Origin: LMUY01 sp965199095
GTDB taxonomy: Bacteria; Pseudomonadota; Alphaproteobacteria; Acetobacterales; Acetobacteraceae
DNA: 64,000 nucleotides
NCBI GenBank assembly: GCA_965199095.1
Contig: CBDAQM010000003.1
Location: forward strand, 620,001 to 684,000
Reading direction: 5' to 3'
The notes under the pieces: generated by a model
What the model saw: only the letters and a program-made list of their open reading frames with translations
What the model was told of the DNA's origin: nothing
Database searches by the model: none
Shown here: positions 8,478 through 16,840 of the stretch, piece after piece
Position numbering within the stretch: the stretch's first letter is position 1
How the letters are laid out: every line of letters begins with the position of its first letter
Translations under genes and position numbers: made by a program

Positions 8478-9781
8478 TGGCCACCAACATCCTGATGCCG
8501 GCGCTGTCCCCCACCATGACGGAGGGCACGTTGGCGCGCTGGCTGAAGAAGGAGGGCGACACCGTCACCGCCGGGGACGTGATCGCCGAGATCGAGACCG
8601 ACAAGGCCACCATGGAGGTGGAGGCGGTGGATGAGGGCGTGCTGGGCAAGATCCTGGTGGCCGATGGCACCGCCGGGGTGCAGGTGAACGCGCCGATCGC
8701 GATCCTGGTGGAGGCGGGCGAGTCGGTCCCGTCCGAGGCGAAGCCCGCCTCCGCCGCAGCGCCCGCGCAGCCCGCTCCGCAGACGGCCGACAGCGCGCCA
8801 AAGCCACCTGCCGCCGCGCCGGCGCCCATGGCGAACGGGCATGACAAGGGAACGCGGATTTTCGCCTCGCCCTTGGCCCGGCGCATGGCGGAGCAGGCTG
8901 GCCTTGCCCTGGACGGCATCAAGGGCAGCGGACCGAACGGCCGCATCATCAAGGCCGATATCGAGGCCGCGCGCACCGCCGGTCCGGCGCCGGCGCCGAA
9001 ACCAGTTGCTGCACTCAACCCGGTTCCTGCGGCCGCACCGCCTGCAACGCCAACGCCGGCCCCGCGCCCGGTCGTGATCGCCGGCGCCCACACGCTCGTG
9101 CCGCACACCAACATGCGCAAGGTGATCGCCCGGCGGCTGAGCGAGTCCAAGCAGACCGTCCCGCATTTTTACGTCACCGCCGACATCGACATCGACGCCC
9201 TGATGACGCTGCGCGCCGACCTGAATGCGAAATCCCCGAAGGATGGCCCCACCGCGTTTAAGCTGTCGGTCAACGACCTGGTGATCAAGGCGACGGCCGC
9301 CGCGCTGCGCCGCGTTCCCACCGCCAACGCCAGTTGGACCGAGGACGGCGTGGCGATGTACGACGACGTGGATATCAGCGTCGCCGTGGCCACGGATGGC
9401 GGCCTGATCACGCCGATCATCCGCCGGGCGGACCAGAAGGGCGTCGCCACCATCAGCAACGAAATGAAGGATCTGGCCGCCCGCGCCCGCGCCGGCAAGC
9501 TGAAGCCCGAGGAGTTCCAAGGCGGCGGGTTCTCCATCTCCAACCTCGGCATGTACGGCGTGAAGTCGTTCTCGGCGATCATCAACCCGCCCCAGGGCGG
9601 CATCCTGGCCGTCGGGGCCGGTGAGAAGCGGCCGGTGGTGAAGGACGGCGCCATCGTCGCCGCCACGGTGATGACCTGCACGCTATCCGTCGACCACCGC
9701 GTGATCGACGGCGCGGTCGCCGCAGAATGGATGGCCGCGTTCAAGGCGATCGTGCAGGACCCGCTGAGCCTGATGCTTTAG
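8477..9781 (+). CDS. pdhC: Dihydrolipoamide acetyltransferase (E2) of pyruvate dehydrogenase
   Basis: 434-residue E2 core enzyme moving the acetyl group from lipoate to CoA. Domain order: lipoyl domain (1-80, with ETDKATMEVEAVDEG); Ala/Pro linker; peripheral-subunit-binding domain at about 125-160 (FASPLARRMAEQAGLALDGI, then KGSGPNGRIIKADIEAA); second linker; catalytic domain from about 205. The active-site motif is SVDHRVIDGAVAAEWM near the C-terminus. A single lipoyl domain here is offset by the extra one on pdhB. The ATG shares a base with the pdhB stop (TGATG), showing translational coupling. Confidence 0.96.
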   Translation: MATNILMPALSPTMTEGTLARWLKKEGDTVTAGDVIAEIETDKATMEVEAVDEGVLGKILVADGTAGVQVNAPIAILVEAGESVPSEAKPASAAAPAQPAPQTADSAPKPPAAAPAPMANGHDKGTRIFASPLARRMAEQAGLALDGIKGSGPNGRIIKADIEAARTAGPAPAPKPVAALNPVPAAAPPATPTPAPRPVVIAGAHTLVPHTNMRKVIARRLSESKQTVPHFYVTADIDIDALMTLRADLNAKSPKDGPTAFKLSVNDLVIKATAAALRRVPTANASWTEDGVAMYDDVDISVAVATDGGLITPIIRRADQKGVATISNEMKDLAARARAGKLKPEEFQGGGFSISNLGMYGVKSFSAIINPPQGGILAVGAGEKRPVVKDGAIVAATVMTCTLSVDHRVIDGAVAAEWMAAFKAIVQDPLSLML

Positions 9782-9786
9782 GGCGC

Positions 9787-9864
9787 ACCCTCACCCAACC
9801 CTCTCCCAGAGGGAGAGGGCTTTATGATCTCCCTCTCCCTCTGGGAGAGGGCCGGGGTGAGGGT
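9787..9864. repeat. Compound hairpin repeat between pdhC and lpd (copy 2)
   Basis: A nested inverted structure. The outer arms ACCCTCACCC (9787-9796) and GGGTGAGGGT (9855-9864) enclose two smaller hairpins, each CCCTCTCCC-spacer-GGGAGAGGG. The whole 78-bp block could fold as one long stem or as two hairpins. It sits only 27 bp before the lpd start, so it may set the ratio of E3 to E1/E2 by partial termination or transcript processing. Confidence 0.8.
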
Positions 9865-9891
9865 CTCCCCGCCCTTCAAGGAGACACCCGA

Positions 9892-11274
9892 ATGCCTGAC
9901 CAATTCGACCTGATCGTCATCGGCGGTGGCCCGGGGGGCTATGTCGCCGCCATCCGCGCGGCGCAGCTCGGCATGAAGACCGCCGTGGTGGAGCGGGAGC
10001 ATCTGGGCGGCATCTGCCTCAACTGGGGCTGCATCCCCACCAAGGCGCTGCTGCGATCCAGCGAGATCAACCACCTGCTGCACAACCTGCCGGAGTTCGG
10101 CTTCGCCGCCGACAACATCCGCTTCGACCTGCCGGCCGTGGTGAAGCGCTCGCGCGGGGTGGCCAAGCAGCTTGCCTCCGGCGTCGGGCACCTCCTGAAG
10201 AAGAACAAGGTCACGGTGGTGATGGGCAGCGGCAAGCTGGCCGGCAAGGACACGGTGGCGGTCGGCGACCAGACGCTCACCGCGCCGCACATCATCCTGG
10301 CCACCGGCGCCCGCGCACGGCAGCTTCCCGGGCTGGAGGCGGACGGCAAGCTGATCTGGTCCTACCGCGAGGCGATGGTGCCCCCGTCGATGCCAAAATC
10401 CCTGCTGGTGATCGGCTCCGGCGCGATCGGCATCGAGTTCGCCTCCTTCTTCCGCAACATGGGCGCCGAGGTGACGGTGGTCGAAGTGCTGGACCGGGTG
10501 CTGCCGGTGGAGGATGCCGAAATCAGCGCCTTCGCCCGCAAGGCGTTCGAGAAGCAGGGCATGAAGATCATCACCGGCGCCAAGGTCACCGGCGCGAAGA
10601 AAGGCGCCGACAGCATCACCGCCACGATCGAGGCCGGCGGCCAGACGCAGGAGATCACGGTGGACCGCATCATCTCCGCCGCCGGCATCGTCGGCAATGT
10701 CGAGGGTTTGGGCCTGGAGGGCACCAAGGTGGTGGTCGAGCGCACCCATATCGTGATCGACGAGTTCTGCCGCACCGGCGAACCCGGCGTCTACGCGATC
10801 GGCGACATCGCCGGCGCCCCGTGGCTCGCCCACAAGGCCAGCCATGAAGGCGTGATCTGCGTGGAGAAGATCGCCGGGCTGAACGACGTGCAGCCGATCG
10901 ATTGGAGCAACATCCCCGGCTGCACCTATTGCCGGCCGCAGATCGCCAGCGTGGGGCTGACGGAGGCGCGGGCGAGGGAAACCGGGCACGAGGTCCGCGT
11001 CGGCCGCTTCCCCTTCATCGGCAACGGCAAGGCGATCGCGATGGGCGAGCCCGAGGGCATGGCGAAGGTGGTGTTCGACGCCGGGACGGGCGAGTTGCTG
11101 GGCGCGCATCTATGCGGCGCCGAGGTGACGGAGATGATCCAGGGCTACGCCATCGCCCGCACGCTGGAGACGACGGAGACCGACCTGATGCACACCGTCT
11201 TCCCCCACCCGACAGTCAGCGAGACGATGCATGAGGCGGTGCTGGATGCGTACGGCCGAGCGATCCATTTCTAA
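9892..11274 (+). CDS. lpdA: Dihydrolipoamide dehydrogenase (E3)
   Basis: 460-residue flavoprotein that reoxidises dihydrolipoamide with NAD+. It has the FAD fold LIVIGGGPGGYVAAIRAAQL, the redox disulfide GGICLNWGCIPTKALL (Cys-x4-Cys), the NAD fold SLLVIGSGAIGIEFASFF, and the C-terminal His-Glu pair in HPTVSETMHEAVLDA. A good ribosome site (AAGGAG) precedes the ATG. It is the last gene of the pdh cluster and is separated from pdhC by a compound hairpin. A second compound hairpin lies immediately downstream, so this gene could be expressed partly on its own and serve other 2-oxoacid dehydrogenases. Confidence 0.96.
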   Translation: MPDQFDLIVIGGGPGGYVAAIRAAQLGMKTAVVEREHLGGICLNWGCIPTKALLRSSEINHLLHNLPEFGFAADNIRFDLPAVVKRSRGVAKQLASGVGHLLKKNKVTVVMGSGKLAGKDTVAVGDQTLTAPHIILATGARARQLPGLEADGKLIWSYREAMVPPSMPKSLLVIGSGAIGIEFASFFRNMGAEVTVVEVLDRVLPVEDAEISAFARKAFEKQGMKIITGAKVTGAKKGADSITATIEAGGQTQEITVDRIISAAGIVGNVEGLGLEGTKVVVERTHIVIDEFCRTGEPGVYAIGDIAGAPWLAHKASHEGVICVEKIAGLNDVQPIDWSNIPGCTYCRPQIASVGLTEARARETGHEVRVGRFPFIGNGKAIAMGEPEGMAKVVFDAGTGELLGAHLCGAEVTEMIQGYAIARTLETTETDLMHTVFPHPTVSETMHEAVLDAYGRAIHF

Positions 11275-11300
11275 AACCCGGTCGCTTCCGCCTATAAAAG

Positions 11301-11391
11301 CCCTCTCCCTTTGGGAGAGGGTTGGGTGAGGGTCAAGTGCTCGGTCCTGCGCGTTGGGCCCTCACCCCGGCCCTCTCCCAGAAGGAGAGGG
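11301..11391. repeat. Compound hairpin repeat downstream of lpd (copy 3)
   Basis: Two hairpins (CCCTCTCCC-TTT-GGGAGAGGG at 11301-11321, and an imperfect CCCTCTCCCAGAAGGAGAGGG at 11371-11391). Between them, the segments GGGTGAGGG (from 11324) and CCCTCACCCC form an inner inverted pair. The two halves are inverted copies of the 9787-9864 design, facing each other across about 25 bp. It lies in the convergent gap between lpd and the TPR gene. Confidence 0.75.
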
Positions 11392-11441
11392 AGGCGTACC
11401 GCCGTCATCCCGCAAAGAATGGGCTCTCCAGTTCGCGTCCT

Positions 11442-12413
11442 TCAAGGAAGCGCCGCGATCTTCGCCGCATACGGCTCCAGCCGCGTGCCGTCGGACACGA
11501 GTGTCTGCGCGCGCTGCATGGCTTGGTGGGCGAGGCCGTATTCCTTATAGGCCAGCAGGAGCTCCAGGTAGAAAACGTGCGCCCCGGCCTGCGTCGATCC
11601 TTCCTCCACCGATTGCCTCGCGTATTCAATCGCGCCAGCCTTGTCGCCGATGCGGCGGCGGATGTTGGACAGCACGCGGAGGGTTGCAACATTGCGGTTC
11701 AGCCGCAGGCTCGCCTGGGCGGCGGCCTCGGCGGCCTCATAGTTCTGGCGTTCGAAATGGAAGTTTGCGACGCGGAGGTGCCCTGCGGTGTTGTTCGGCC
11801 AAGCGACGTTGAACTGCTCCGCCCAGTGCAGCGCCAGGTCCGGCCGTCCTTGCTCCTGATACAGCTCGAACAGCGCCTTGCAGCGGGCCGCGGAACTGCC
11901 GAGCAGCAGCAATTGCCAGGTGCCCGGCTGGGTGTTTTCGGATGTCCCCGCGGTCACCACCTCGATCGCCGCCGGCAACTGCGTGTAGGGCACAACGACG
12001 ATCCCGTTGCCCAGCAGGTTTTCGATGCTGTGACTCGACATCCTGCCCTGAGTGAGGAACACCAGCGGGTCGTTATAGGCGCGCCGCGTCCTGGTGTTCA
12101 CCTCGGAGAGTATTTTGAGCAGCGAAAAACTCGTATCCTCGGTTTCAAGGGTCGGATTGATGCAGATGGCCATCAGGCGCGCCGAACCCTTCTCCACATG
12201 GGCGTCGATCGAGTGATGCGTCGCCGCGACCTTCGACCAACCAACGGCTGCGAAATAGGCGTTGGTGTAGTTGGAGAACGTCCTGGAATTCATGTTCGTT
12301 GGCCAGCGCAAGTCAGTCACCCGTCGCGCCCGGCGGCGGAGGCGGAGCGCGAGGGCGGCCAGCATCACGGCCGCCACGGCAACCACCAGGATGGTGGTGA
12401 CATCCATGGGCAT
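11442..12413 (-). CDS. Membrane-anchored TPR-like protein, function unknown
   Basis: About 323 residues. The start at MPMDVTTILVV places one membrane helix (VTTILVVAVAAVMLAALAL) at residues 5-23, followed by a basic RLRRRARR stop-transfer. The middle part (residues about 30-190) is unfamiliar. The last 130 residues read as repeated helix pairs of tetratricopeptide type, such as GRPDLALHWAEQFNVAWPNN, NYEAAEAAAQASLRLN and GDKAGAIEYARQSVEEG. It is transcribed divergently from cysD with under 100 bp between starts, so they may share a control region. An in-frame extension upstream would run into cysD and is unlikely. Confidence 0.6.
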   Translation of the reverse strand: MPMDVTTILVVAVAAVMLAALALRLRRRARRVTDLRWPTNMNSRTFSNYTNAYFAAVGWSKVAATHHSIDAHVEKGSARLMAICINPTLETEDTSFSLLKILSEVNTRTRRAYNDPLVFLTQGRMSSHSIENLLGNGIVVVPYTQLPAAIEVVTAGTSENTQPGTWQLLLLGSSAARCKALFELYQEQGRPDLALHWAEQFNVAWPNNTAGHLRVANFHFERQNYEAAEAAAQASLRLNRNVATLRVLSNIRRRIGDKAGAIEYARQSVEEGSTQAGAHVFYLELLLAYKEYGLAHQAMQRAQTLVSDGTRLEPYAAKIAALP

Positions 12414-12510
12414 CAGGATACGGGCCGGGCCGGGCGAACCATGATGGGCTCCATCGCTGCGGCCGGCCTGGACCGGACCCTGCCTCGTGACGTCGTTATC
12501 TCTGCCCCCC

Positions 12511-13539
12511 ATGGCTGACCAGCAAGCCATCCACGGCCTGCCGCGGACGCCATCGCAGTTGCTGCAAACGGCCGACACGCCAGTCGACGAGGCGATCTCA
12601 CGCTACGTCGCCGCGACGGGGCGGGGCGGCGATGGTGGCCGGCTTACCCGTCATTTGCAACGGTTGGAAGCCGAATCGATCGAGATCATGCGGGAGGTGG
12701 TGGCAGAGTTCCGCAACCCGGTCTTCCTCTACTCGATCGGTAAGGATTCGACCGTGATGCTGCACATCGCGCGCAAGGCGTTCTTTCCGGCGCCGCCGCC
12801 ATTCCCCTTCCTGCATATCGCCACCACCTGGGATTTCCGCGAGATGATCCTGTTTCGCGACTGCATCGCGGCGCAACTCGGGCTCGACCTGCGGGTGCAC
12901 ACGAACGCGGACGGCCTGGCGCGGGGCATCAACCCGGTCGCCTCCGGCCCGACGCTGCATGCGCAGGTGATGAGCACGGAAGGATTGAAGCAGGCGCTGG
13001 ACAAGTGGCACTTCGACGCGGCCTTCGGAGGCGCCCGGCGGGACGAGGAAAGAAGCCGGGCGAAGGAGCGGGTGTTTTCCTTCCGCACCGCGCAGCATAG
13101 CTGGGACCCGCGCAGCCAACGGCCGGAACTTTGGAACCTTTACAACACCCGCGTGGCGCCCGGCGAGTCGATCCGCGTGTTCCCGCTGTCGAACTGGACT
13201 GAGTTCGACATCTGGTCCTATCTCGCCGCCGAGCAAATCCCGGTCGTCCCGCTGTATTTCGCCAAGGCCCGGCCAGTGGTGCGGCGGCACAATGCCCTGA
13301 TCCTCGTCGATGACGACCGCCTGCCGCTGGAGGCGGGGGAAACACCGGAGCTGCTGCGGGTCCGTTTCCGCACGCTCGGCTGCTATCCGCTGACCGCCGC
13401 CATCCAGTCAGATGCGACCAACATGGATGAGATCATGGCGGAAATGCTGACGTCGCGGCAGTCGGAGCGGCAGGGCCGCCTGATCGACCATGACGAAGCG
13501 GCGTCGATGGAGCGCAAGAAGCGCGAAGGGTATTTCTAG
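12511..13539 (+). CDS. cysD: Sulfate adenylyltransferase subunit 2 (CysD)
   Basis: About 342 residues from the ATG MADQQAIHGL (a GTG eight codons upstream is also in frame). It is an ATP-pyrophosphatase-fold subunit that adenylates sulfate to APS together with the CysN GTPase. The PP-loop region FLYSIGKDSTVMLHIARKAF is clear, as are LHIATTWDFREMILFRD and the C-terminal end ERKKREGYF, which is the family hallmark. There is an unusual N-terminal extension of about 50 residues before the normal beginning LQRLEAESIEIMREV. The stop overlaps the start of cysNC by one base. Confidence 0.94.
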   Translation: MADQQAIHGLPRTPSQLLQTADTPVDEAISRYVAATGRGGDGGRLTRHLQRLEAESIEIMREVVAEFRNPVFLYSIGKDSTVMLHIARKAFFPAPPPFPFLHIATTWDFREMILFRDCIAAQLGLDLRVHTNADGLARGINPVASGPTLHAQVMSTEGLKQALDKWHFDAAFGGARRDEERSRAKERVFSFRTAQHSWDPRSQRPELWNLYNTRVAPGESIRVFPLSNWTEFDIWSYLAAEQIPVVPLYFAKARPVVRRHNALILVDDDRLPLEAGETPELLRVRFRTLGCYPLTAAIQSDATNMDEIMAEMLTSRQSERQGRLIDHDEAASMERKKREGYF

Positions 13540-15380
13540 TGCCCGCCGCGGCAAAGGATCTGCTCCGCTTCATCACCTGCGGCTCCGTGGATGACGGCAA
13601 GTCGACGTTGATCGGCCGCCTGCTCTATGAATCGAAGCAGATCTTCGACGACCAACTCGCCGCCGTCGAACGCGACAGCCGCCGTCACGGCACGACGGGC
13701 GCCGATGCCGACCTGGCGCTCCTCGTCGACGGGTTGGAGGCGGAGCGCGAGCAGGGCATCACGATCGACGTCGCCTACCGCTTCTTCTCCACCGCACGGC
13801 GCGCCTTCATCGTCGCCGACACGCCGGGACACGAACAGCACACCCGCAACATGGCGACCGGGGCGTCCACCGCCGACCTCGCGGTCATCCTGGTGGATGC
13901 ACGTAAGGGCCTCCTAAGCCAGACGAAACGCCACAGCATCATCTGCTCGATGCTCGGCATCCAGTCGGTCGTGCTCGCCGTCAACAAGATGGACCTGGTC
14001 GATTTCGATAAAGCCGTATTCGAGCGCATTGCCGCCGAGTACGCCGGCTTTGCCAGGGACTTAGGACTCACCTTTGTCATGCCGGTCCCGCTGTCCGCCC
14101 GGTTCGGCGACAACGTGACGTCTGCCTCGGTGAGGCTGCGTTGGTTCAGCGGGCCGACCCTGTTGCAGCATCTGGAAACCGTCGAAGCCGCGAGGCATGC
14201 AGACAGCAAACCGTTCCGCTTCCCCGTGCAATGGGTCAACCGGCCCGATGCGACGTTCCGCGGCCTTTGCGGCACGGTGGCGTCCGGTTCCATCGCCGTT
14301 CGCGACCCTGTCGTGGTCGCGGGTTCGGGCGCCACGACGACCATCGCCCGCATCGTCACCTTCGATGGCGAGCGCGCCCGCGCGTCCGCGGGCGACGCCG
14401 TGACCCTGGTGCTCAGCGACGAGGTGGATGCGGCGCGCGGCGACGTGCTGGCCCACCCGGCGCACCGGCCGGAGGTAACGGACCAGTTCGCCGTCCAGGT
14501 GCTGTGGATGAGCGACGCGCCGATGCTGCAAGGACGATCCTATTTGATGCGGACCGGCACGGCGACGCTGCCGGCCAGCATCACCGCCCTGAAGCACAAG
14601 ATCGACGTCAACACGCTGGAGCAACGGGGCGGCCGGACGCTGGCGCTCAACGAGATCGCGGTCTGCAACCTGGCGACGTCCCAGCCGGTCGCCTTCGACC
14701 CTTATACCGAGAATCGGCGGACCGGCGCCTTCATCCTGATCGACCGCGCCACCAACGCGACGGCCGCTGCTGGCATGATCGCCTTCGGGTTGCGCCGCGC
14801 GACGAACATCCATCGGCAGCATCACTCCGTCGACAAGGCGGCGCGGGCGAGGCTGGGCGGTCACCCGGGGCGCATTCTGTGGTTCACGGGCCTGCCCGGT
14901 TCCGGCAAATCAACCATCGCGGATTTGGTGGAGAAATCCCTGCATGCGCAGGGTGTGCGCACCATGCTGCTCGACGGCGACAACTTGCGGCACGGGCTCA
15001 ACCGCGACCTGGGATTCACCGACGCCGACCGGGTGGAGAACATCCGGCGTGTCGGCGAGGTCGCCAAGCTGTTCGTCGAAGCGGGCCTGGTCGTGCTGTG
15101 CTGCTTCATCTCCCCGTTTGAGGCGGAGCGGGCGCTGGTCCGCGGGATGGTCCAGCCGGGCGAGTTCCTTGAAATCTTCGTCGATACGTCGCTGGAGGAG
15201 TGCATCCGGCGCGACCCGAAAGGCCTGTACGCGAAGGCGAGGGCTGGCGCGCTCAAGAACTTCACCGGGATCGACAGCCCCTACGAGCGGCCGGCCGCGC
15301 CCGACCTGTTGATCGACGGGCAAGCGGAGGCAGCGATTGCCGCGAGTGCGCGGATCGTGAGGTGGCTGGACGCACTCTGA
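13539..15380 (+). CDS. cysNC: Bifunctional sulfate adenylyltransferase GTPase / APS kinase (CysNC)
   Basis: 613-residue fusion starting at GTG. The CysN half (1-430) has the GTPase motifs GSVDDGKSTLIGRLL, DTPGHEQHTRNMATGAS and NKMDL, plus EF-Tu-like beta-barrel domains. The CysC half (about 440-613) has the kinase P-loop TGLPGSGKSTIADLVE and DGDNLRHGLNRDLGF. Together with CysD it makes PAPS from sulfate and ATP. Fused CysNC is common in proteobacteria, both for assimilation and for PAPS-dependent sulfation. No PAPS reductase, sulfite reductase or sulfotransferase is seen nearby, so its end use is open. Confidence 0.95.
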   Translation: MPAAAKDLLRFITCGSVDDGKSTLIGRLLYESKQIFDDQLAAVERDSRRHGTTGADADLALLVDGLEAEREQGITIDVAYRFFSTARRAFIVADTPGHEQHTRNMATGASTADLAVILVDARKGLLSQTKRHSIICSMLGIQSVVLAVNKMDLVDFDKAVFERIAAEYAGFARDLGLTFVMPVPLSARFGDNVTSASVRLRWFSGPTLLQHLETVEAARHADSKPFRFPVQWVNRPDATFRGLCGTVASGSIAVRDPVVVAGSGATTTIARIVTFDGERARASAGDAVTLVLSDEVDAARGDVLAHPAHRPEVTDQFAVQVLWMSDAPMLQGRSYLMRTGTATLPASITALKHKIDVNTLEQRGGRTLALNEIAVCNLATSQPVAFDPYTENRRTGAFILIDRATNATAAAGMIAFGLRRATNIHRQHHSVDKAARARLGGHPGRILWFTGLPGSGKSTIADLVEKSLHAQGVRTMLLDGDNLRHGLNRDLGFTDADRVENIRRVGEVAKLFVEAGLVVLCCFISPFEAERALVRGMVQPGEFLEIFVDTSLEECIRRDPKGLYAKARAGALKNFTGIDSPYERPAAPDLLIDGQAEAAIAASARIVRWLDAL

Positions 15381-15451
15381 AACGGTTGGAGGCGAATTTT
15401 ACGTCCAGACCGCCCCTGGCGATTTCATCAGGCCGCCCGACATCCCGGCCG

Positions 15452-16840
15452 ATGAATGATACCAACCTTCATGATGGCCGGCCCACGGTGGTCTGCCTGC
15501 ATTTCCTCGGTGGCAGCGCGCGGAGTTGGGGTGCTGTTGTCGAACGTGTCGGAACGGTGGCGCGCTGCATCCAGGTCGACTTGGCCGGGTTTGGTGCGGC
15601 CGCGGCGACGCCGGGTTATGCGGTGACGGACATGGCCGATGCCGTGACGGACATCGTCCGGCAGGGGAAGCCAGCTCGATGGCTGCTGGCCGGGCATAGC
15701 ATGGGGGCCAAAATCGCCAGCCTGCTGGCGCGGCGCGCGGCGGACGGCGATGCGGCGCTGGCCGGGTTATCGGGGCTGGTCCTGCTGGCTGGTTCGCCGC
15801 CCGGCCCTGAACCCATGGCGGAGGAGCGCCGGCAGGCGATGCTGGGCTGGTTCCAGGGCACGGCGGAGGACAGCCGGCGCGAAGCGGACAGCTTTATCCG
15901 GGCGTCCGTCAGCACGCCGCTGGCGGCGGCGGTCCACCAGCAGGCGGTCGACGACGTGCTGCGGACGAACCCGGCCGCCTGGCGTGCCTGGCTGCAAAGC
16001 GGCAGCCGGGAGGACTGGTCCAGCCAGATCGGCGTGCTGGATGTGCCGACGCTGATCGTGGCGGGGGCCGATGATGCCGACCTCGGGCCTGATATGCAGC
16101 TTCTGTTGGCAGAGCGGCACTTCACGCAGGCACGCCTGGTGACGCTGCCGGACGCCAGCCACCTCCTGCCGATGGAGTGGCCCGACCGCGTGGCGGACCT
16201 GATCGTCAGCCATGTCGAGGCAGTCGGCCTGGCAGCTCCCATTGGCCCGGCCTATCGTCGGCTGATCAACTCGGACCGGGTCAGCCGAACAACGCGGGAG
16301 CTGCTGCTTGCCCGGGCTGCTCTGGACGACCCCGGCTATCGGCCCGCCGCCTTGGCGCCGGACCAGTTGACCAATTTACGGGCCGTGCTGGCGCGTGTGC
16401 TGCCGCAGACAGGCGTCGGGATCGACCTGGCGGCCCGGGTCGATGCCCAGCTTGCAGCCGGCCAGGGTGATGGCTGGCGCTGCGCCGACCTACCCGCGGA
16501 TGCCGACGCATATCGCGCCGGACTGCGCACGTTGGACGCGACGACCGGGCAGCCGTTCCACAGCTTGCCCGGTGAGCGCCAGGACGCGCTGCTGACCCAG
16601 GTGGCGGACGGGAGTTCGCCGGCCACTGGGCCGGGGCTGCTGGACGCCAACCAGATGCGGTTGTGGTTCGCGGATGTGCGGGCCGATGCCGTGCGGCTCT
16701 ACGTCGCCCATCCCGCCACGTTGGCCCGCATGGGCTACAGCGGCATCGGCTACGGCGGCGATGGCGAGCCGAAGGCCGGCTTCCACCGCATTGGCGCCGG
16801 GGAACGGGAGGCGTGGGAGCCGGACGCGTTGACATCATGA
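15452..16840 (+). CDS. Alpha/beta hydrolase fused to a gluconate 2-dehydrogenase subunit 3-like domain
   Basis: 462 residues in two parts. Residues 1-260 are an alpha/beta hydrolase with an oxyanion-type HFLGG, nucleophile elbow LLAGHSMGAKIAS, acid region IVAGADDADLG and catalytic-type His in LPDASHLLPMEWP. Residues about 265-462 resemble the Gluconate_2-dh3 small subunit (LAPDQLTNLRAVLARVLPQ, then FHSLPGERQDALLTQV and a C-terminal GYSGIGYGGDGEP). Subunit 3 normally pairs with a GMC flavoprotein, and the next gene, overlapping by four bases (ATGA), is exactly that. The hydrolase part might release or prepare the substrate that the oxidoreductase then oxidises. Both domain calls are from motifs; the joint role is inference. 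Confidence 0.75.
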   Translation: MNDTNLHDGRPTVVCLHFLGGSARSWGAVVERVGTVARCIQVDLAGFGAAAATPGYAVTDMADAVTDIVRQGKPARWLLAGHSMGAKIASLLARRAADGDAALAGLSGLVLLAGSPPGPEPMAEERRQAMLGWFQGTAEDSRREADSFIRASVSTPLAAAVHQQAVDDVLRTNPAAWRAWLQSGSREDWSSQIGVLDVPTLIVAGADDADLGPDMQLLLAERHFTQARLVTLPDASHLLPMEWPDRVADLIVSHVEAVGLAAPIGPAYRRLINSDRVSRTTRELLLARAALDDPGYRPAALAPDQLTNLRAVLARVLPQTGVGIDLAARVDAQLAAGQGDGWRCADLPADADAYRAGLRTLDATTGQPFHSLPGERQDALLTQVADGSSPATGPGLLDANQMRLWFADVRADAVRLYVAHPATLARMGYSGIGYGGDGEPKAGFHRIGAGEREAWEPDALTS

